DNA of 46,982 nucleotides from Pseudomonas syringae (GTDB lineage: Bacteria > Pseudomonadota > Gammaproteobacteria > Pseudomonadales > Pseudomonadaceae): positions 1 through 46,982 of the forward strand of contig NZ_WKEQ01000040.1 in assembly GCF_021605415.1 (NCBI RefSeq), read 5' to 3'. Positions 25,229-33,201 of this stretch are shown here, in pieces (the first letter of the stretch is position 1; every line of letters begins with the position of its first letter). The translations under genes and the position numbers were made by a program. The notes under the pieces are model-generated. The model searched no databases, had not been told where the DNA came from, and was given only the letters and a program-made list of their open reading frames with translations.

Positions 25229-25789
25229 TCAGGGTTTCAATGGCTTGGACGCGATCGCTTTTTCCACCGCAGCGATGAAATCGGGATCATCGGGCTTGGT
25301 CAGGCTGGAAAAGTTGGCGATCACCTTGCCCTGACGGTCGATTACATATTTATAGAAATTCCACTTTGGCGCGCTGCTCTGAGCGGCCATCACCTGGAAC
25401 AGGTGAATGGCATCGTCGCCGCGAACTTTCTGTGGCTCGGTCATGGTGAAGGTGACGCCGTAATTGGCGTAACAAACCTTGGCAGTCTCGGCGCTGTCCT
25501 TGGATTCCTGCTTGAAATCGTTGGACGGTACGCCGAGCACTTCCAGTCCTTGCCCCTTGTAGCGCTGATTGAGCGCCTCAAGACCTTCGAACTGCGGCGC
25601 GAAACCGCAGAAGCTGGCGGTGTTGACCACCACCAGCGGCTTGTCGGCGTAGCGCTGGCACAAATCGACAGATTCCTTGGCCCGCAGTTTGGGTAGCGAG
25701 CCTTGCAACAGTTCCGGACAGTCCGCCGCTTGGGCCAATCCGGTCAACGCCATCAGCAACGCGGGAACAGCACACCAGCGCTTGAGCAT
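25229..25789 (-). CDS. Periplasmic glutathione peroxidase-family protein (Cys type)
   Basis: A 186-residue thioredoxin-fold peroxidase. A Sec signal (MLKRWCAVPALLMALTGLAQA-A) indicates export to the periplasm. The peroxidatic residue is Cys61 in NTASFCGF, where animal enzymes have selenocysteine, and GVPSNDFKQ and the WNFYKYVIDRQGKV block with its catalytic-type Trp and Asn are kept. It should reduce hydroperoxides using thioredoxin-like rather than glutathione donors, as usual for Cys types. The ATG at 25789 has AAGGA about 8 nt upstream; the ATG three codons earlier overlaps that site. It follows the 40-aa gene on the same strand by 55 nt. Confidence 0.9.
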   Translation of the reverse strand: MLKRWCAVPALLMALTGLAQAADCPELLQGSLPKLRAKESVDLCQRYADKPLVVVNTASFCGFAPQFEGLEALNQRYKGQGLEVLGVPSNDFKQESKDSAETAKVCYANYGVTFTMTEPQKVRGDDAIHLFQVMAAQSSAPKWNFYKYVIDRQGKVIANFSSLTKPDDPDFIAAVEKAIASKPLKP

Positions 25790-25844
25790 GTCGGGCATCC
25801 TTGAGCAATCGTCAAAACCCGACGTTACTCGCCCTCCGCGCCCA

Positions 25845-25967
25845 CTAGCAAGCGCCCATTCCCAACTGCATCAACGCGAGACCGCCCTGATGCCAGCCCC
25901 ACCACACCAGCGCCAGCAAAGCGGCGCCGAGTGCGGTGATGGCGATTGGCGCCCATCGACTGTTCAT
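25845..25967 (-). CDS. 40-residue single-helix membrane peptide coupled to MFS gene
   Basis: I translated this from the minus strand: MNSRWAPIAITALGAALLAL then VWWGWHQGGLALMQLGMGAC, 40 residues and a stop. One hydrophobic helix spans residues 7-26, with a Trp-rich interface after it. The start overlaps the MFS stop as ATGA, so it is translated by coupling at the end of the marR-MFS operon. It could be a small auxiliary subunit or regulator of the transporter. The last residue is Cys. It lies between the MFS gene and glutathione peroxidase and fills a gap that would otherwise be read as intergenic. Confidence 0.7.
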   Translation of the reverse strand: MNSRWAPIAITALGAALLALVWWGWHQGGLALMQLGMGAC

Positions 25968-27172
25968 GCCGGACTCACGCGGGTTTGCAGACGCTCGACC
26001 GGACGCTCACGCACCGGCCAGTTCAGCGCAGCGGCCAACAGGCTCAAGAGAATCGCCACTTGCCAGATCAAGTCATAACTCCCGGTTCGGTCATACACCA
26101 CCCCGCCCAGCCAGCCGCCGAGGAACGAGCCGAGCTGGTGGAACAGGAACACGATGCCACCCAGCATGGACAGGTTGCGCACACCAAACAAGGTCGCGAC
26201 TGTGCCGTTGGTCAACGGCACTGTGGACAACCACAAAAAGCCCATCGCCATGCCGAACAGATAAGCCGACATGGTCGTAACCGGCAGCCACAGGAACAAT
26301 CCAATCACCACCGCCCGCAACAGGTACAGCCCAGTCAGCAAGCGCGGCTTGGACATGCGTCCGCCCAACCAGCCGGCAGTGTAGGTGCCGAAGATATTGA
26401 ACAGCCCGATCAGCGCCAGCACCGTGGTGCCGACAGTGGCCGGCAAGTGCTGATCGACCAGGTAAGCCGGCAGATGCACGCCAATGAACACCACTTGAAA
26501 ACCGCAAACAAAAAATCCGAACGCCAACAGCCAGAAACCGGAATGCGAGCACGCTTCGCGTAATGCTTCGGACAGGGTTTGCTCGTGCCCGAGGTTGGGC
26601 AGTGGCTTGTCCTTGAGCATGCTCACCAGCGGCACAATCATGGCTACCAGCAAACCCAGCACTAACAATGCGGCCGACCAGCCCAGCCAGCCAATCAGAC
26701 CCAATGTGCCCGGCAGCATGGCGAACTGGCCGAAAGAACCGGCCGCGCTGGCGATGCCCATGCCCATGCTGCGTTTTTCCACCGGAACGGCGCGGCCGAC
26801 CACGCCGAGAATTACCGAGAACGATGTGCCGGACAGACCGATACCGATCAGCAGACCAGCACTCAACGACAGGGTCACCGCCGAATCGGACAAGCCCATG
26901 CACACCAGACCGATCGCATAGAGCACGCCGCCAATCAACACCACTTTTGCCGCGCCGAAGCGGTCAGCCAGAGCACCGGTAAACGGCTGGGCCAGGCCCC
27001 AGATCAGATTTTGCAGGGCGATGGCAAAGGCAAATACCTCACGGCCCCAGCCGAACTGCGCGCTCATCGGTGACAGGAACAGGCCAAAGCCGTGCCTCAC
27101 GCCCAGTGACAATGCCAGAATCAGCGCACTGCCCAGCAACACCCAACCGCACGTACGCCACATTGTTGTCAT
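25964..27172 (-). CDS. MFS transporter in MarR-controlled operon
   Basis: A 402-residue 12-helix major facilitator related to the oxalate/monocarboxylate group (MCT-like). Motif-like segments are GVRHGFGLFLSPMSAQFGWG in helix 1, the A-motif region GALADRFGAAKVVLIGG and the IASAAGSFGQFAMLPG segment. The substrate is unknown. It starts at the ATG 27172 just downstream of a perfect palindrome (27188-27203). MarR lies 52 nt upstream on the same strand and the 40-aa gene overlaps its stop. Repression of the whole operon by MarR, relieved by the transported compound, is the natural reading. Confidence 0.88.
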   Translation of the reverse strand: MTTMWRTCGWVLLGSALILALSLGVRHGFGLFLSPMSAQFGWGREVFAFAIALQNLIWGLAQPFTGALADRFGAAKVVLIGGVLYAIGLVCMGLSDSAVTLSLSAGLLIGIGLSGTSFSVILGVVGRAVPVEKRSMGMGIASAAGSFGQFAMLPGTLGLIGWLGWSAALLVLGLLVAMIVPLVSMLKDKPLPNLGHEQTLSEALREACSHSGFWLLAFGFFVCGFQVVFIGVHLPAYLVDQHLPATVGTTVLALIGLFNIFGTYTAGWLGGRMSKPRLLTGLYLLRAVVIGLFLWLPVTTMSAYLFGMAMGFLWLSTVPLTNGTVATLFGVRNLSMLGGIVFLFHQLGSFLGGWLGGVVYDRTGSYDLIWQVAILLSLLAAALNWPVRERPVERLQTRVSPA

Positions 27173-27187
27173 TATTGTTCTCCGTTC

Positions 27188-27203
27188 GCGGGTATATACC
27201 CGC
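27188..27203. promoter_or_regulatory. MarR-type operator palindrome, site 1
   Basis: GCGGGTATATACCCGC is a perfect 16-bp palindrome between marR and the MFS gene. A near copy (one mismatch) lies directly before marR at 27633-27648. Two matching sites bracketing the regulator suggest autoregulation and operon control. Confidence 0.8.
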
Positions 27204-27224
27204 TTAAAGTCGGAAAAACCGGCC

Positions 27225-27629
27225 TTAAGCCAGTTCGTCCAAGAGTTTCAGCAAGGTTTCACGCTTCTCGGCGCCCAGACGATCAATTAACCGCTGCTGC
27301 GCCGCTTCCCAGGCTGGCAGTGCCGCCACCAGCCGTTGCTCGCCGATTTCGGTAAGCTTGACGATGCGATTGCGCATGTCCTCGCCCTCGGCCAGCGCCA
27401 CCAGCCCCTCGCCTTCCAGCACCCGCAGATTGCGGCCCAGAGTGCTGCGATCAAGTCCCATGGCCTCGGCCAGTACGGAAATACTCGGTTGATCCAGACG
27501 CTGCAGATTGCACAGCAAAGAATACTGGGCAACGTTAATGCCGAAGCCATCGAGGGCGCCGTCGTAATGCCTGCTGACGCCACGCGCGGCGCGACGCAGG
27601 TTGGTGCACAAACACTGAGAGGTAAGCAT
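27225..27629 (-). CDS. MarR-family transcriptional regulator
   Basis: A 134-residue winged-helix regulator. Helices around QYSLLCNLQRLDQPSISVLA, the recognition helix AMGLDRSTLGRNLRVLEGEG and the wing LVALAEGEDMRNRIVKLTEI (with the DxRxxxV-like motif) are classical. MarR proteins bind palindromes as dimers and release on ligand binding. It starts at ATG 27629, three bases after the operator at 27633-27648, with no visible ribosome-binding site, so the message may be leaderless or start inside the operator. Downstream lies the MFS gene it presumably represses. Confidence 0.9.
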   Translation of the reverse strand: MLTSQCLCTNLRRAARGVSRHYDGALDGFGINVAQYSLLCNLQRLDQPSISVLAEAMGLDRSTLGRNLRVLEGEGLVALAEGEDMRNRIVKLTEIGEQRLVAALPAWEAAQQRLIDRLGAEKRETLLKLLDELA

Positions 27630-27632
27630 GAT

Positions 27633-27648
27633 GCGTGTATATACCCGC
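27633..27648. promoter_or_regulatory. MarR-type operator palindrome, site 2
   Basis: GCGTGTATATACCCGC matches the perfect palindrome at 27188-27203 except for one base. It abuts the marR start codon, so bound regulator would cover the promoter or 5' end of the message. Confidence 0.75.
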
Positions 27649-27746
27649 GACTGTGTTAAATCAAGTTACAAGTGAGTTTTCCGGGATAATTTTCAGCGTG
27701 TTCCAGGCCTGCTCGCGAAGGCGTACGCCCATCGCGCAATAATCTT

Positions 27747-28469
27747 TCAGACCAACACCAATCCCACCACCACCGCCATCTCCAGCAATTCCAGCAGCGC
27801 GCCCGCCGTGTCCCCCGTCGTGCCGCCAAGTCGCCGCATCATGACCTGCCGCAGCCAAATAAACATCCCGAGTGCCACGACGACCGCAACGACACCACCG
27901 ATCAGCACGCAAAAAAGCGCACTCAGCCCCAGCACCCACCACCCCGCCTTGCGCGGCAGATGATCGGCCAATGCCTGACCCAATCCGCCGGGCCGCACAT
28001 ACGGCGTGGTCAAGAACAATCCGAGCAACGACGCCCGTCCCAGCAATGGCACAACGAGCAACAAGACGCCGTGCTGCTGCTCGATCAACGCCAGCAGCGC
28101 GCAGAATTTCAGCAGCAACACCAACACCAGCGTCACCACCGCCATCGGCCCGCTGCGGGGATCCTTCATGATCGTCAGCGTGCGCTCGCGATCACCGAAG
28201 CCGCCAAGCCAGGCATCCGCGCTGTCGGCCAGGCCATCGAGGTGCAGTGCGCCGCTGAGCAGTACCCACACGGTCAACAGCAATGCCGCATGCAGCAGCA
28301 ACGGCGCGCCACTCAAGGCCATATTCAGCGCCCACAGCATCAAGCCGAACAGCAATCCCACCAGCGGATAAAACAGCAGTGAACGTCCGAGCGCCTCAGG
28401 CTCCGGCATCCCCGGCAATCGAATCGGCAGGCTGCTGAGAAATTGCAGGGCGATCCACAGTGGCAGCAT
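27747..28469 (-). CDS. cobS: Adenosylcobinamide-GDP ribazoletransferase (cobalamin synthase)
   Basis: A 240-residue integral membrane enzyme (CobS/CobV) with about six to seven helices. It joins alpha-ribazole(-phosphate) to adenosylcobinamide-GDP, the last assembly step of the nucleotide loop. The start MLPLWIALQFLSSLPIRLPG is typical, and LHLDGLADSADAWLGG is the conserved acidic metal-binding motif. The ATG at 28469 is 1 nt past the stop of cobC; a longer frame to 28757 is an antisense-type shadow of cobC. It is the last gene of the cobalamin operon; 117 nt separate it from marR. Confidence 0.93.
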   Translation of the reverse strand: MLPLWIALQFLSSLPIRLPGMPEPEALGRSLLFYPLVGLLFGLMLWALNMALSGAPLLLHAALLLTVWVLLSGALHLDGLADSADAWLGGFGDRERTLTIMKDPRSGPMAVVTLVLVLLLKFCALLALIEQQHGVLLLVVPLLGRASLLGLFLTTPYVRPGGLGQALADHLPRKAGWWVLGLSALFCVLIGGVVAVVVALGMFIWLRQVMMRRLGGTTGDTAGALLELLEMAVVVGLVLV

Positions 28470-28470
28470 G

Positions 28471-29040
28471 TCAGCACACTTCCCTGAGCGATCCATCGGC
28501 GTCCACCGCCAGTGCAAACAGAGCGCCATGGCCGACTTCGACATTGAGCAACTGCTCTCGTGGCAAACCGCGTGCCTGTGCCAGCAACAACCGCATGACA
28601 CCGCCATGGCTGACCAACAACACGCGCTCGCCAGCATAGGTTGCGTGCAGCCGAGCGACAGCGTCGAGCACCCGAGCGCGGAACTTGCCGACCGGCTCGC
28701 CCTGCGGCGGCGTATACGAATAAGGATCAGCCCAAAACAAGCCCAAGCCTTCGGCATCGGTTTCCATCAACGCTGCTGCGCTCTGCCCTTCCCACGCGCC
28801 GAAGTGCAGCTCCTGCAAATCTTTGTCCAGCTGAACCGACAGACCGAGTTGCTCGCCAAGTTCATGGGCAAACAGCGCGCATCGCTGCAACGGCGAACTG
28901 ACCAGACGATCCCACGGCCCCTGCTTTATCACCGCCGCGCGCATTTGCGCCCAACCCAGCTCGGTCAACGCATCGTCGAGACTGCCACGCAGCCCACCAC
29001 CGAGTTCGGTTTCACCGTGACGCAACAGGTGCAGGATCAT
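28471..29040 (-). CDS. cobC: Alpha-ribazole phosphatase-family protein
   Basis: A 189-residue histidine phosphatase. It begins MILHLLRHGETELGGGLRGS, where RHGE carries the phospho-acceptor His; SPLQRC and the SHGGVMRLLLA motif contribute the other catalytic Arg and His. It removes the 5'-phosphate of alpha-ribazole phosphate or of adenosylcobalamin phosphate in the final loop step. The ATG at 29040 overlaps the cobT stop as ATGA. It stands between cobT and cobS, as expected for its role. Confidence 0.9.
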   Translation of the reverse strand: MILHLLRHGETELGGGLRGSLDDALTELGWAQMRAAVIKQGPWDRLVSSPLQRCALFAHELGEQLGLSVQLDKDLQELHFGAWEGQSAAALMETDAEGLGLFWADPYSYTPPQGEPVGKFRARVLDAVARLHATYAGERVLLVSHGGVMRLLLAQARGLPREQLLNVEVGHGALFALAVDADGSLREVC

Positions 29041-30092
29041 GCCGGACGATCCGCCACGGCCGCTTCGGCGAACGTCGCCATCTGCCCGTGCAGGTCGCAC
29101 GCCAGGCGCAGCAGCGGCACCGCCAACGCTGCACCGCTGCCCTCACCCAGACGCAGGCCGAGTTCCAGCAGCGGTTCGGCTTTCAGCGCTTCCAGTACGT
29201 GGCGATGACCCGGCTCGGCGCCGCGATGACCGAACAGCAGCCATTCGCGGCAGTCCGGACTCAAGCGCACCGCCACCAGCGCGGCAACTGTGCAGATGAA
29301 ACCGTCGACCAGCACCGCAACGCCTTCCTGCGCACAGGCAAGGTAAGCGCCGACCAGCGCGGCAACCTCGAAACCGCCGAGATTGAACAGCGTCTGCAAC
29401 GCATCGCCACGTTGCCCCGCATGCAACGCCAGCGCCCGCTCGATCACTTTCACCTTATGGCTGACGCCTTGGGCGTTCAGCCCGGTGCCGGGGCCGGCCA
29501 GATGCGCCACCGGGCAATCGAGCAAAGTACAGGCCAGCGCACTGGCGGCGGTGGTGTTGCCGATGCCCATTTCGCCACCGATGAACAACTGTGCGCCCGT
29601 CGCTTTCGCACGCAAGACGCTGTCGCGACCCGCCTGTAATGCCTGCTCGCCTTGGGCCTGGGTCATCGCCGCACCTTCGACGAAATTTGCCGTGCCCGGG
29701 CCGATGTTCAAATGACGCACGCCCGGTAGATTCAACGACGCCGTCACCGTGCCCAGATCCACCACTTCCAACTGCGCGCCGAGTTGACGCGCCAGCACGC
29801 TGATCGCCGCGCCGCCGCTGACGAAATTAAGCAGCATCTGCCCGGTGACTTCCTGCGGATACGCCGAAACACCTTCGGCTACCACGCCGTGATCGCCTGC
29901 GAATATTGCGATCCATACGCCATCGAGCCGAGGTTTGACCTGCCCCTGCAACCCGGCCAATTGCACCGCTACACTTTCCAGCCGGCCAAGCGAACCGGCC
30001 GGCTTGGTCAGTTGCTGTTGTCGCGCCGCTGCTTGCTCAAGGGCATCGGCATTCACCGGTTGGCACGGATTCAGCCACCAGGCTTGGGTCAT
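29037..30092 (-). CDS. cobT: Nicotinate-nucleotide:DMB phosphoribosyltransferase
   Basis: A 351-residue enzyme that activates 5,6-dimethylbenzimidazole to alpha-ribazole phosphate. Landmarks are TKPAGSLGRLE, FAGDHGVVAEGVSAYPQEVT, MGIGNTTAASAL, FGHRGAEPGHR and LRLGEGSGAALA with the catalytic Glu. The ATG at 30092 is preferred: it overlaps the cobU stop (ATGA) and has AAAGGA upstream; a longer frame to 30179 is unsupported. It uses the DMB made by BluB, encoded in the same operon. Confidence 0.95.
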   Translation of the reverse strand: MTQAWWLNPCQPVNADALEQAAARQQQLTKPAGSLGRLESVAVQLAGLQGQVKPRLDGVWIAIFAGDHGVVAEGVSAYPQEVTGQMLLNFVSGGAAISVLARQLGAQLEVVDLGTVTASLNLPGVRHLNIGPGTANFVEGAAMTQAQGEQALQAGRDSVLRAKATGAQLFIGGEMGIGNTTAASALACTLLDCPVAHLAGPGTGLNAQGVSHKVKVIERALALHAGQRGDALQTLFNLGGFEVAALVGAYLACAQEGVAVLVDGFICTVAALVAVRLSPDCREWLLFGHRGAEPGHRHVLEALKAEPLLELGLRLGEGSGAALAVPLLRLACDLHGQMATFAEAAVADRPA

Positions 30093-30610
30093 AACGCAGT
30101 TCCTTTCAAAGTCAGGGGCAGGCCGGCGACGGTCAGGACAACGCGCTGACAGCGCTCGGCAAGAGCTTGATGCAGCCAACCGGCTTCATCGACATAGCGG
30201 CGAGTCAATTCGCCCAGTGGCACGACACCCATTCCGGTCTCGTTGCTGACAAAAATGATTTCACCCGGCAGCGTCGCCAGGCAGTCCAGCAGGGATTCAC
30301 GCTCGGCGGCAAGGCGCTCGGCGTCGTCGAGCATCAGCAGATTGGTCAGCCACAGCGTCAGGCAATCCACCAGCAGGCAGCGCTCGGCGCCGGCGTTTTC
30401 GCGCAGGACGCGGGCCAGTTCCAGTGGCTCCTCGATCAGCGCCCACTCGGCCGGACGACGGGCACGATGGTGAGCGACGCGCGCGTTCATCTCGCCGTCC
30501 AGCGGTTGGCTCGTGGCGATGTAAGTGACCGCGAGCAGGCTGTCGCTGGCGAGTTTTTCAGCCAGGCGACTTTTGCCGGAACGGGCGCCGCCGAGGATCA
30601 GTTGGAGCAT
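30089..30610 (-). CDS. cobU: Adenosylcobinamide kinase / guanylyltransferase
   Basis: A 173-residue bifunctional enzyme (CobU/CobP) that phosphorylates adenosylcobinamide and transfers GMP to it. LILGGARSGKSRLAEKLA holds the P-loop; RVAHHRARRPAEWALIEEP carries the guanylylated His region; CLTLWLTNLL and FVSNETGMGVVPLGELTRR are conserved. The ATG at 30610 has GGAAG 6 nt upstream; four extra codons are possible. The 147 nt between this gene and cobQ contain a REPIN, the largest gap inside the operon. Confidence 0.95.
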   Translation of the reverse strand: MLQLILGGARSGKSRLAEKLASDSLLAVTYIATSQPLDGEMNARVAHHRARRPAEWALIEEPLELARVLRENAGAERCLLVDCLTLWLTNLLMLDDAERLAAERESLLDCLATLPGEIIFVSNETGMGVVPLGELTRRYVDEAGWLHQALAERCQRVVLTVAGLPLTLKGTAL

Positions 30611-30647
30611 TGGCACTTCCATAAAATGGTGGTGAGGCGACTGACGC

Positions 30648-30740
30648 TATCGCTGGCAAGCCAGCTCCCACAGGGTTCGGAGTCGTTCACGAAATTGGCA
30701 AGCGATATCAAAACCTGTGAGAGCTGGCTTGCCAGCGATA
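30648..30740. repeat. REPIN between cobQ and cobU
   Basis: Two inverted REP cores of the GTGGGAGCTGG family: CGCTGGCAAGCCAGCTCCCA near 30650 and GAGAGCTGGCTTGCCAGCGA near 30719 (one base divergent). They face each other in the gap between cobQ and cobU and would form a long hairpin inside the operon transcript. Confidence 0.85.
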
Positions 30741-30757
30741 GGGCCGGGACATTCACC

Positions 30758-32209
30758 CTAAATCCCACAGAGTTCACGCAACAACCCCGTGTCCAAATGC
30801 TTCTCCACCAGATCCGCCAACCGCTCGATGTCGCGCTCACGCAAGCCGTGATAATCGACATCCTGCACATCGCTCAACCCGGCCCAGCGCAACAATGCGG
30901 CGCTCGCCTCGGGCGATTCAAACAACCCATGCAGATACGTGCCGAACACCTGCCCATCAAGACTCTGTGCACCGTCGCAACGACCGTCATCCAGATACAC
31001 GGCGGTATGTTCAAGCGCCGGCCCGGTGGTCACGCCGGCATGGATTTCATAACCACTGACCGCAGCATCTTCCAGCGCCAGCCGCCCGCGCACGTTGCGC
31101 AATTGCTTGTCGGCTTCGAGTTGTGTTTCAAACGCCAGCAGACCGAGACCGGCACTCGAACCCGGCGCGCCTTCCAGCCCTAGCGGATCGTGAACCTGCT
31201 CACCGAGCATTTGCAGACCGCCGCAGATCCCCAGCACTTTGCCGCCGTAGCGCAAATGGCGACTGATGGCGGTATCCCAACCATTGGCGCGCAAGTACGC
31301 CAGATCACTGCGCACGCTTTTCGAACCCGGCAGGATGATCAGATCGGCCGCAGGAATCGCCATACCCGGCCCGATAAATTGCAGATCCACCTGCGGATGC
31401 AAACGTAGCGGATCGAAGTCAGTATGGTTGCTGATGCGCGGCAGCACCGGCACTACGACTTTCAAAACTTGCTCGGCTTTGTCGGTCTGGCGCAGGTCGA
31501 TGCCGTCCTCGGCCTCCAGATGCAGATCCATCACGTAAGGCAACACGCCCACCACCGGTTTGCCGGTGCGTTGCTCGAGCCAGTCGAGGCCCGGTTGCAG
31601 CAAAGCGATGTCGCCGCGAAAACGGTTGATGATGAAGCCCTTGACCCGCGCCTGCTCGCTCGGCGACAGCAATTCCAGGGTCCCGACCAAATGCGCGAAA
31701 ACCCCGCCACGATTGATGTCGGCGATCAACAGCACCGGGCAATCGACCGCCTCGGCAAAGCCCATGTTGGCGATGTCGCCGGCACGCAGGTTGATCTCTG
31801 CCGGCGACCCCGCGCCTTCGACCATCACCAGCGGATACGCCGCGCTGAGTCGCTCATGAGAGGCGAGCACCGCTTGCATGGCGATGGCTTTGTAGTCGTG
31901 ATAGGCGACGGCGTTCATGCTGGTGACGGCACGGCCATGGATGATGACTTGGGCGCCGGTGTCACTATTCGGCTTGAGCAACACCGGATTCATGTCGGTG
32001 TGCGGTTCGAGAAACGCCGCTTGCGCCTGCACCGCTTGCGCGCGACCGATCTCGCCGCCGTCGGCGGTCACTGCGCTGTTGAGCGCCATGTTCTGCGGCT
32101 TGAATGGCACGACCGCGACATTCTGCCGGGTAGCCCAGCGACACAGTGCCGTCACCAGCGTACTTTTGCCGGCGTCGGACGTCGTGCCTTGCACCATCAG
32201 GGTGGTCAT
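30758..32209 (-). CDS. cobQ: Cobyric acid synthase
   Basis: A 483-residue glutamine amidotransferase that amidates carboxylates b, d, e and g of adenosylcobyrinic a,c-diamide. The N-terminal synthetase domain has P-loop MVQGTTSDAGKSTLVTALCR and KPQNMALNSAVT; the C-terminal class I amidotransferase has Cys in VLGICGGLQMLGE and His in GTYLHGLFE. Its ATG at 32209 overlaps the cobD stop (ATGA). The REPIN at 30648-30740 follows its end. Confidence 0.96.
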   Translation of the reverse strand: MTTLMVQGTTSDAGKSTLVTALCRWATRQNVAVVPFKPQNMALNSAVTADGGEIGRAQAVQAQAAFLEPHTDMNPVLLKPNSDTGAQVIIHGRAVTSMNAVAYHDYKAIAMQAVLASHERLSAAYPLVMVEGAGSPAEINLRAGDIANMGFAEAVDCPVLLIADINRGGVFAHLVGTLELLSPSEQARVKGFIINRFRGDIALLQPGLDWLEQRTGKPVVGVLPYVMDLHLEAEDGIDLRQTDKAEQVLKVVVPVLPRISNHTDFDPLRLHPQVDLQFIGPGMAIPAADLIILPGSKSVRSDLAYLRANGWDTAISRHLRYGGKVLGICGGLQMLGEQVHDPLGLEGAPGSSAGLGLLAFETQLEADKQLRNVRGRLALEDAAVSGYEIHAGVTTGPALEHTAVYLDDGRCDGAQSLDGQVFGTYLHGLFESPEASAALLRWAGLSDVQDVDYHGLRERDIERLADLVEKHLDTGLLRELCGI

Positions 32210-33201
32210 GCGGTCGTTTCCTTGCAGAAAGCTTGCAGCGCGTGTTCGAGTCGCGCCTCTTCGACTGCGTCGGCGGGCAGGCCGAAACGCAGGCTGCTGT
32301 TGTGCGTGAAGAGGCGCAGGAGAATGCCGCGTCGGGCCATGAATTCATACAGCGCCGCAGCCTGATCGGTGATCAGCCACTGAAACAGCGCGCAACCACC
32401 CTGAGGCTTGAAGCCATACCGCTCAAGAATTTGCGCCAGACGCTCGCTGGCCTCTTCACTGCGAATGCGCTGACGGGTATGGCCTTCGGTGTCTCGCAGA
32501 CAGGCTTGCCCCAACACGCGGGTCGGCCCGCTCACTACCCACGGCCCAACCTGTTCGGCGAGCAGTTTGAGCAATTTGCGCTCGGCCAATACGAATCCCA
32601 GCCGCACGCCAGCGAGACCGAAAAACTTGCCGAACGAACGCAGCACGATCAAACCGATCCGATGGGCGAACGGCGCCAGACTCAACTCGGGCGTGTTGTC
32701 CATGAACGCTTCATCGACCACCAGCCATCCGCCCCGCTGCGCCAGCCGTGCATGCCAGTCGAGCAGGCGTGCCGGTGTCAGACTCAGGCCAGTGGGATTG
32801 TTCGGATTGACCACCACCAGCACGTCGAGGCTGTCGACGAAAAAATCGACTTCGTGCTCCAGCACTTCGCGAACGATGTAACCGTTGCGGCGCCAGGCTT
32901 CGGCGTGCTCGGCGTAACACGGCGACAGCACGCCGACCTTGCCCGCCCGGCGCAGGCGCGGTAGCAACTGGATAGCCATTTGCGAACCGGCGACTGGCAA
33001 GACCTGCGCAGCGCCGTAGTAATCGCACGCGGCCTGTTCCAGACCGTCATCGGTTTCCGGCAATCGCGCCCAGGCCCGCAACGGAATCTCGGGCACCGCA
33101 AATGCCCACGGTGCCAACCCGCTGGACAGATCGAGCCAATCGGCTTCGTCGATCCCGTATTCGTGCGCCGCCCTGCGCAACCGCCCACCGTGCTCAAGCA
33201 T
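32206..33201 (-). CDS. cobD: Threonine-phosphate decarboxylase
   Basis: A 331-residue PLP enzyme of the aspartate aminotransferase fold (CobD of Salmonella, CobC of the aerobic nomenclature). It makes aminopropanol phosphate for attachment to cobyric acid. It begins MLEHGGRLRRAAHEYGI; VNPNNPTGLS binds the cofactor region; SFGKFFGLAGVRLGF holds the Schiff-base Lys; LRFGLP closes the fold. Its start overlaps the end of cbiB by 8 nt and its stop overlaps cobQ (ATGA). Confidence 0.93.
   Translation of the reverse strand: MLEHGGRLRRAAHEYGIDEADWLDLSSGLAPWAFAVPEIPLRAWARLPETDDGLEQAACDYYGAAQVLPVAGSQMAIQLLPRLRRAGKVGVLSPCYAEHAEAWRRNGYIVREVLEHEVDFFVDSLDVLVVVNPNNPTGLSLTPARLLDWHARLAQRGGWLVVDEAFMDNTPELSLAPFAHRIGLIVLRSFGKFFGLAGVRLGFVLAERKLLKLLAEQVGPWVVSGPTRVLGQACLRDTEGHTRQRIRSEEASERLAQILERYGFKPQGGCALFQWLITDQAAALYEFMARRGILLRLFTHNSSLRFGLPADAVEEARLEHALQAFCKETTA

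Noticed and set aside
28470..28757. N-terminal extension of CobS to 28757
   Set aside because: The extra 96 residues lie across cobC in another frame and are Cys/Arg-rich without family resemblance; the ATG at 28469 fits CobS.
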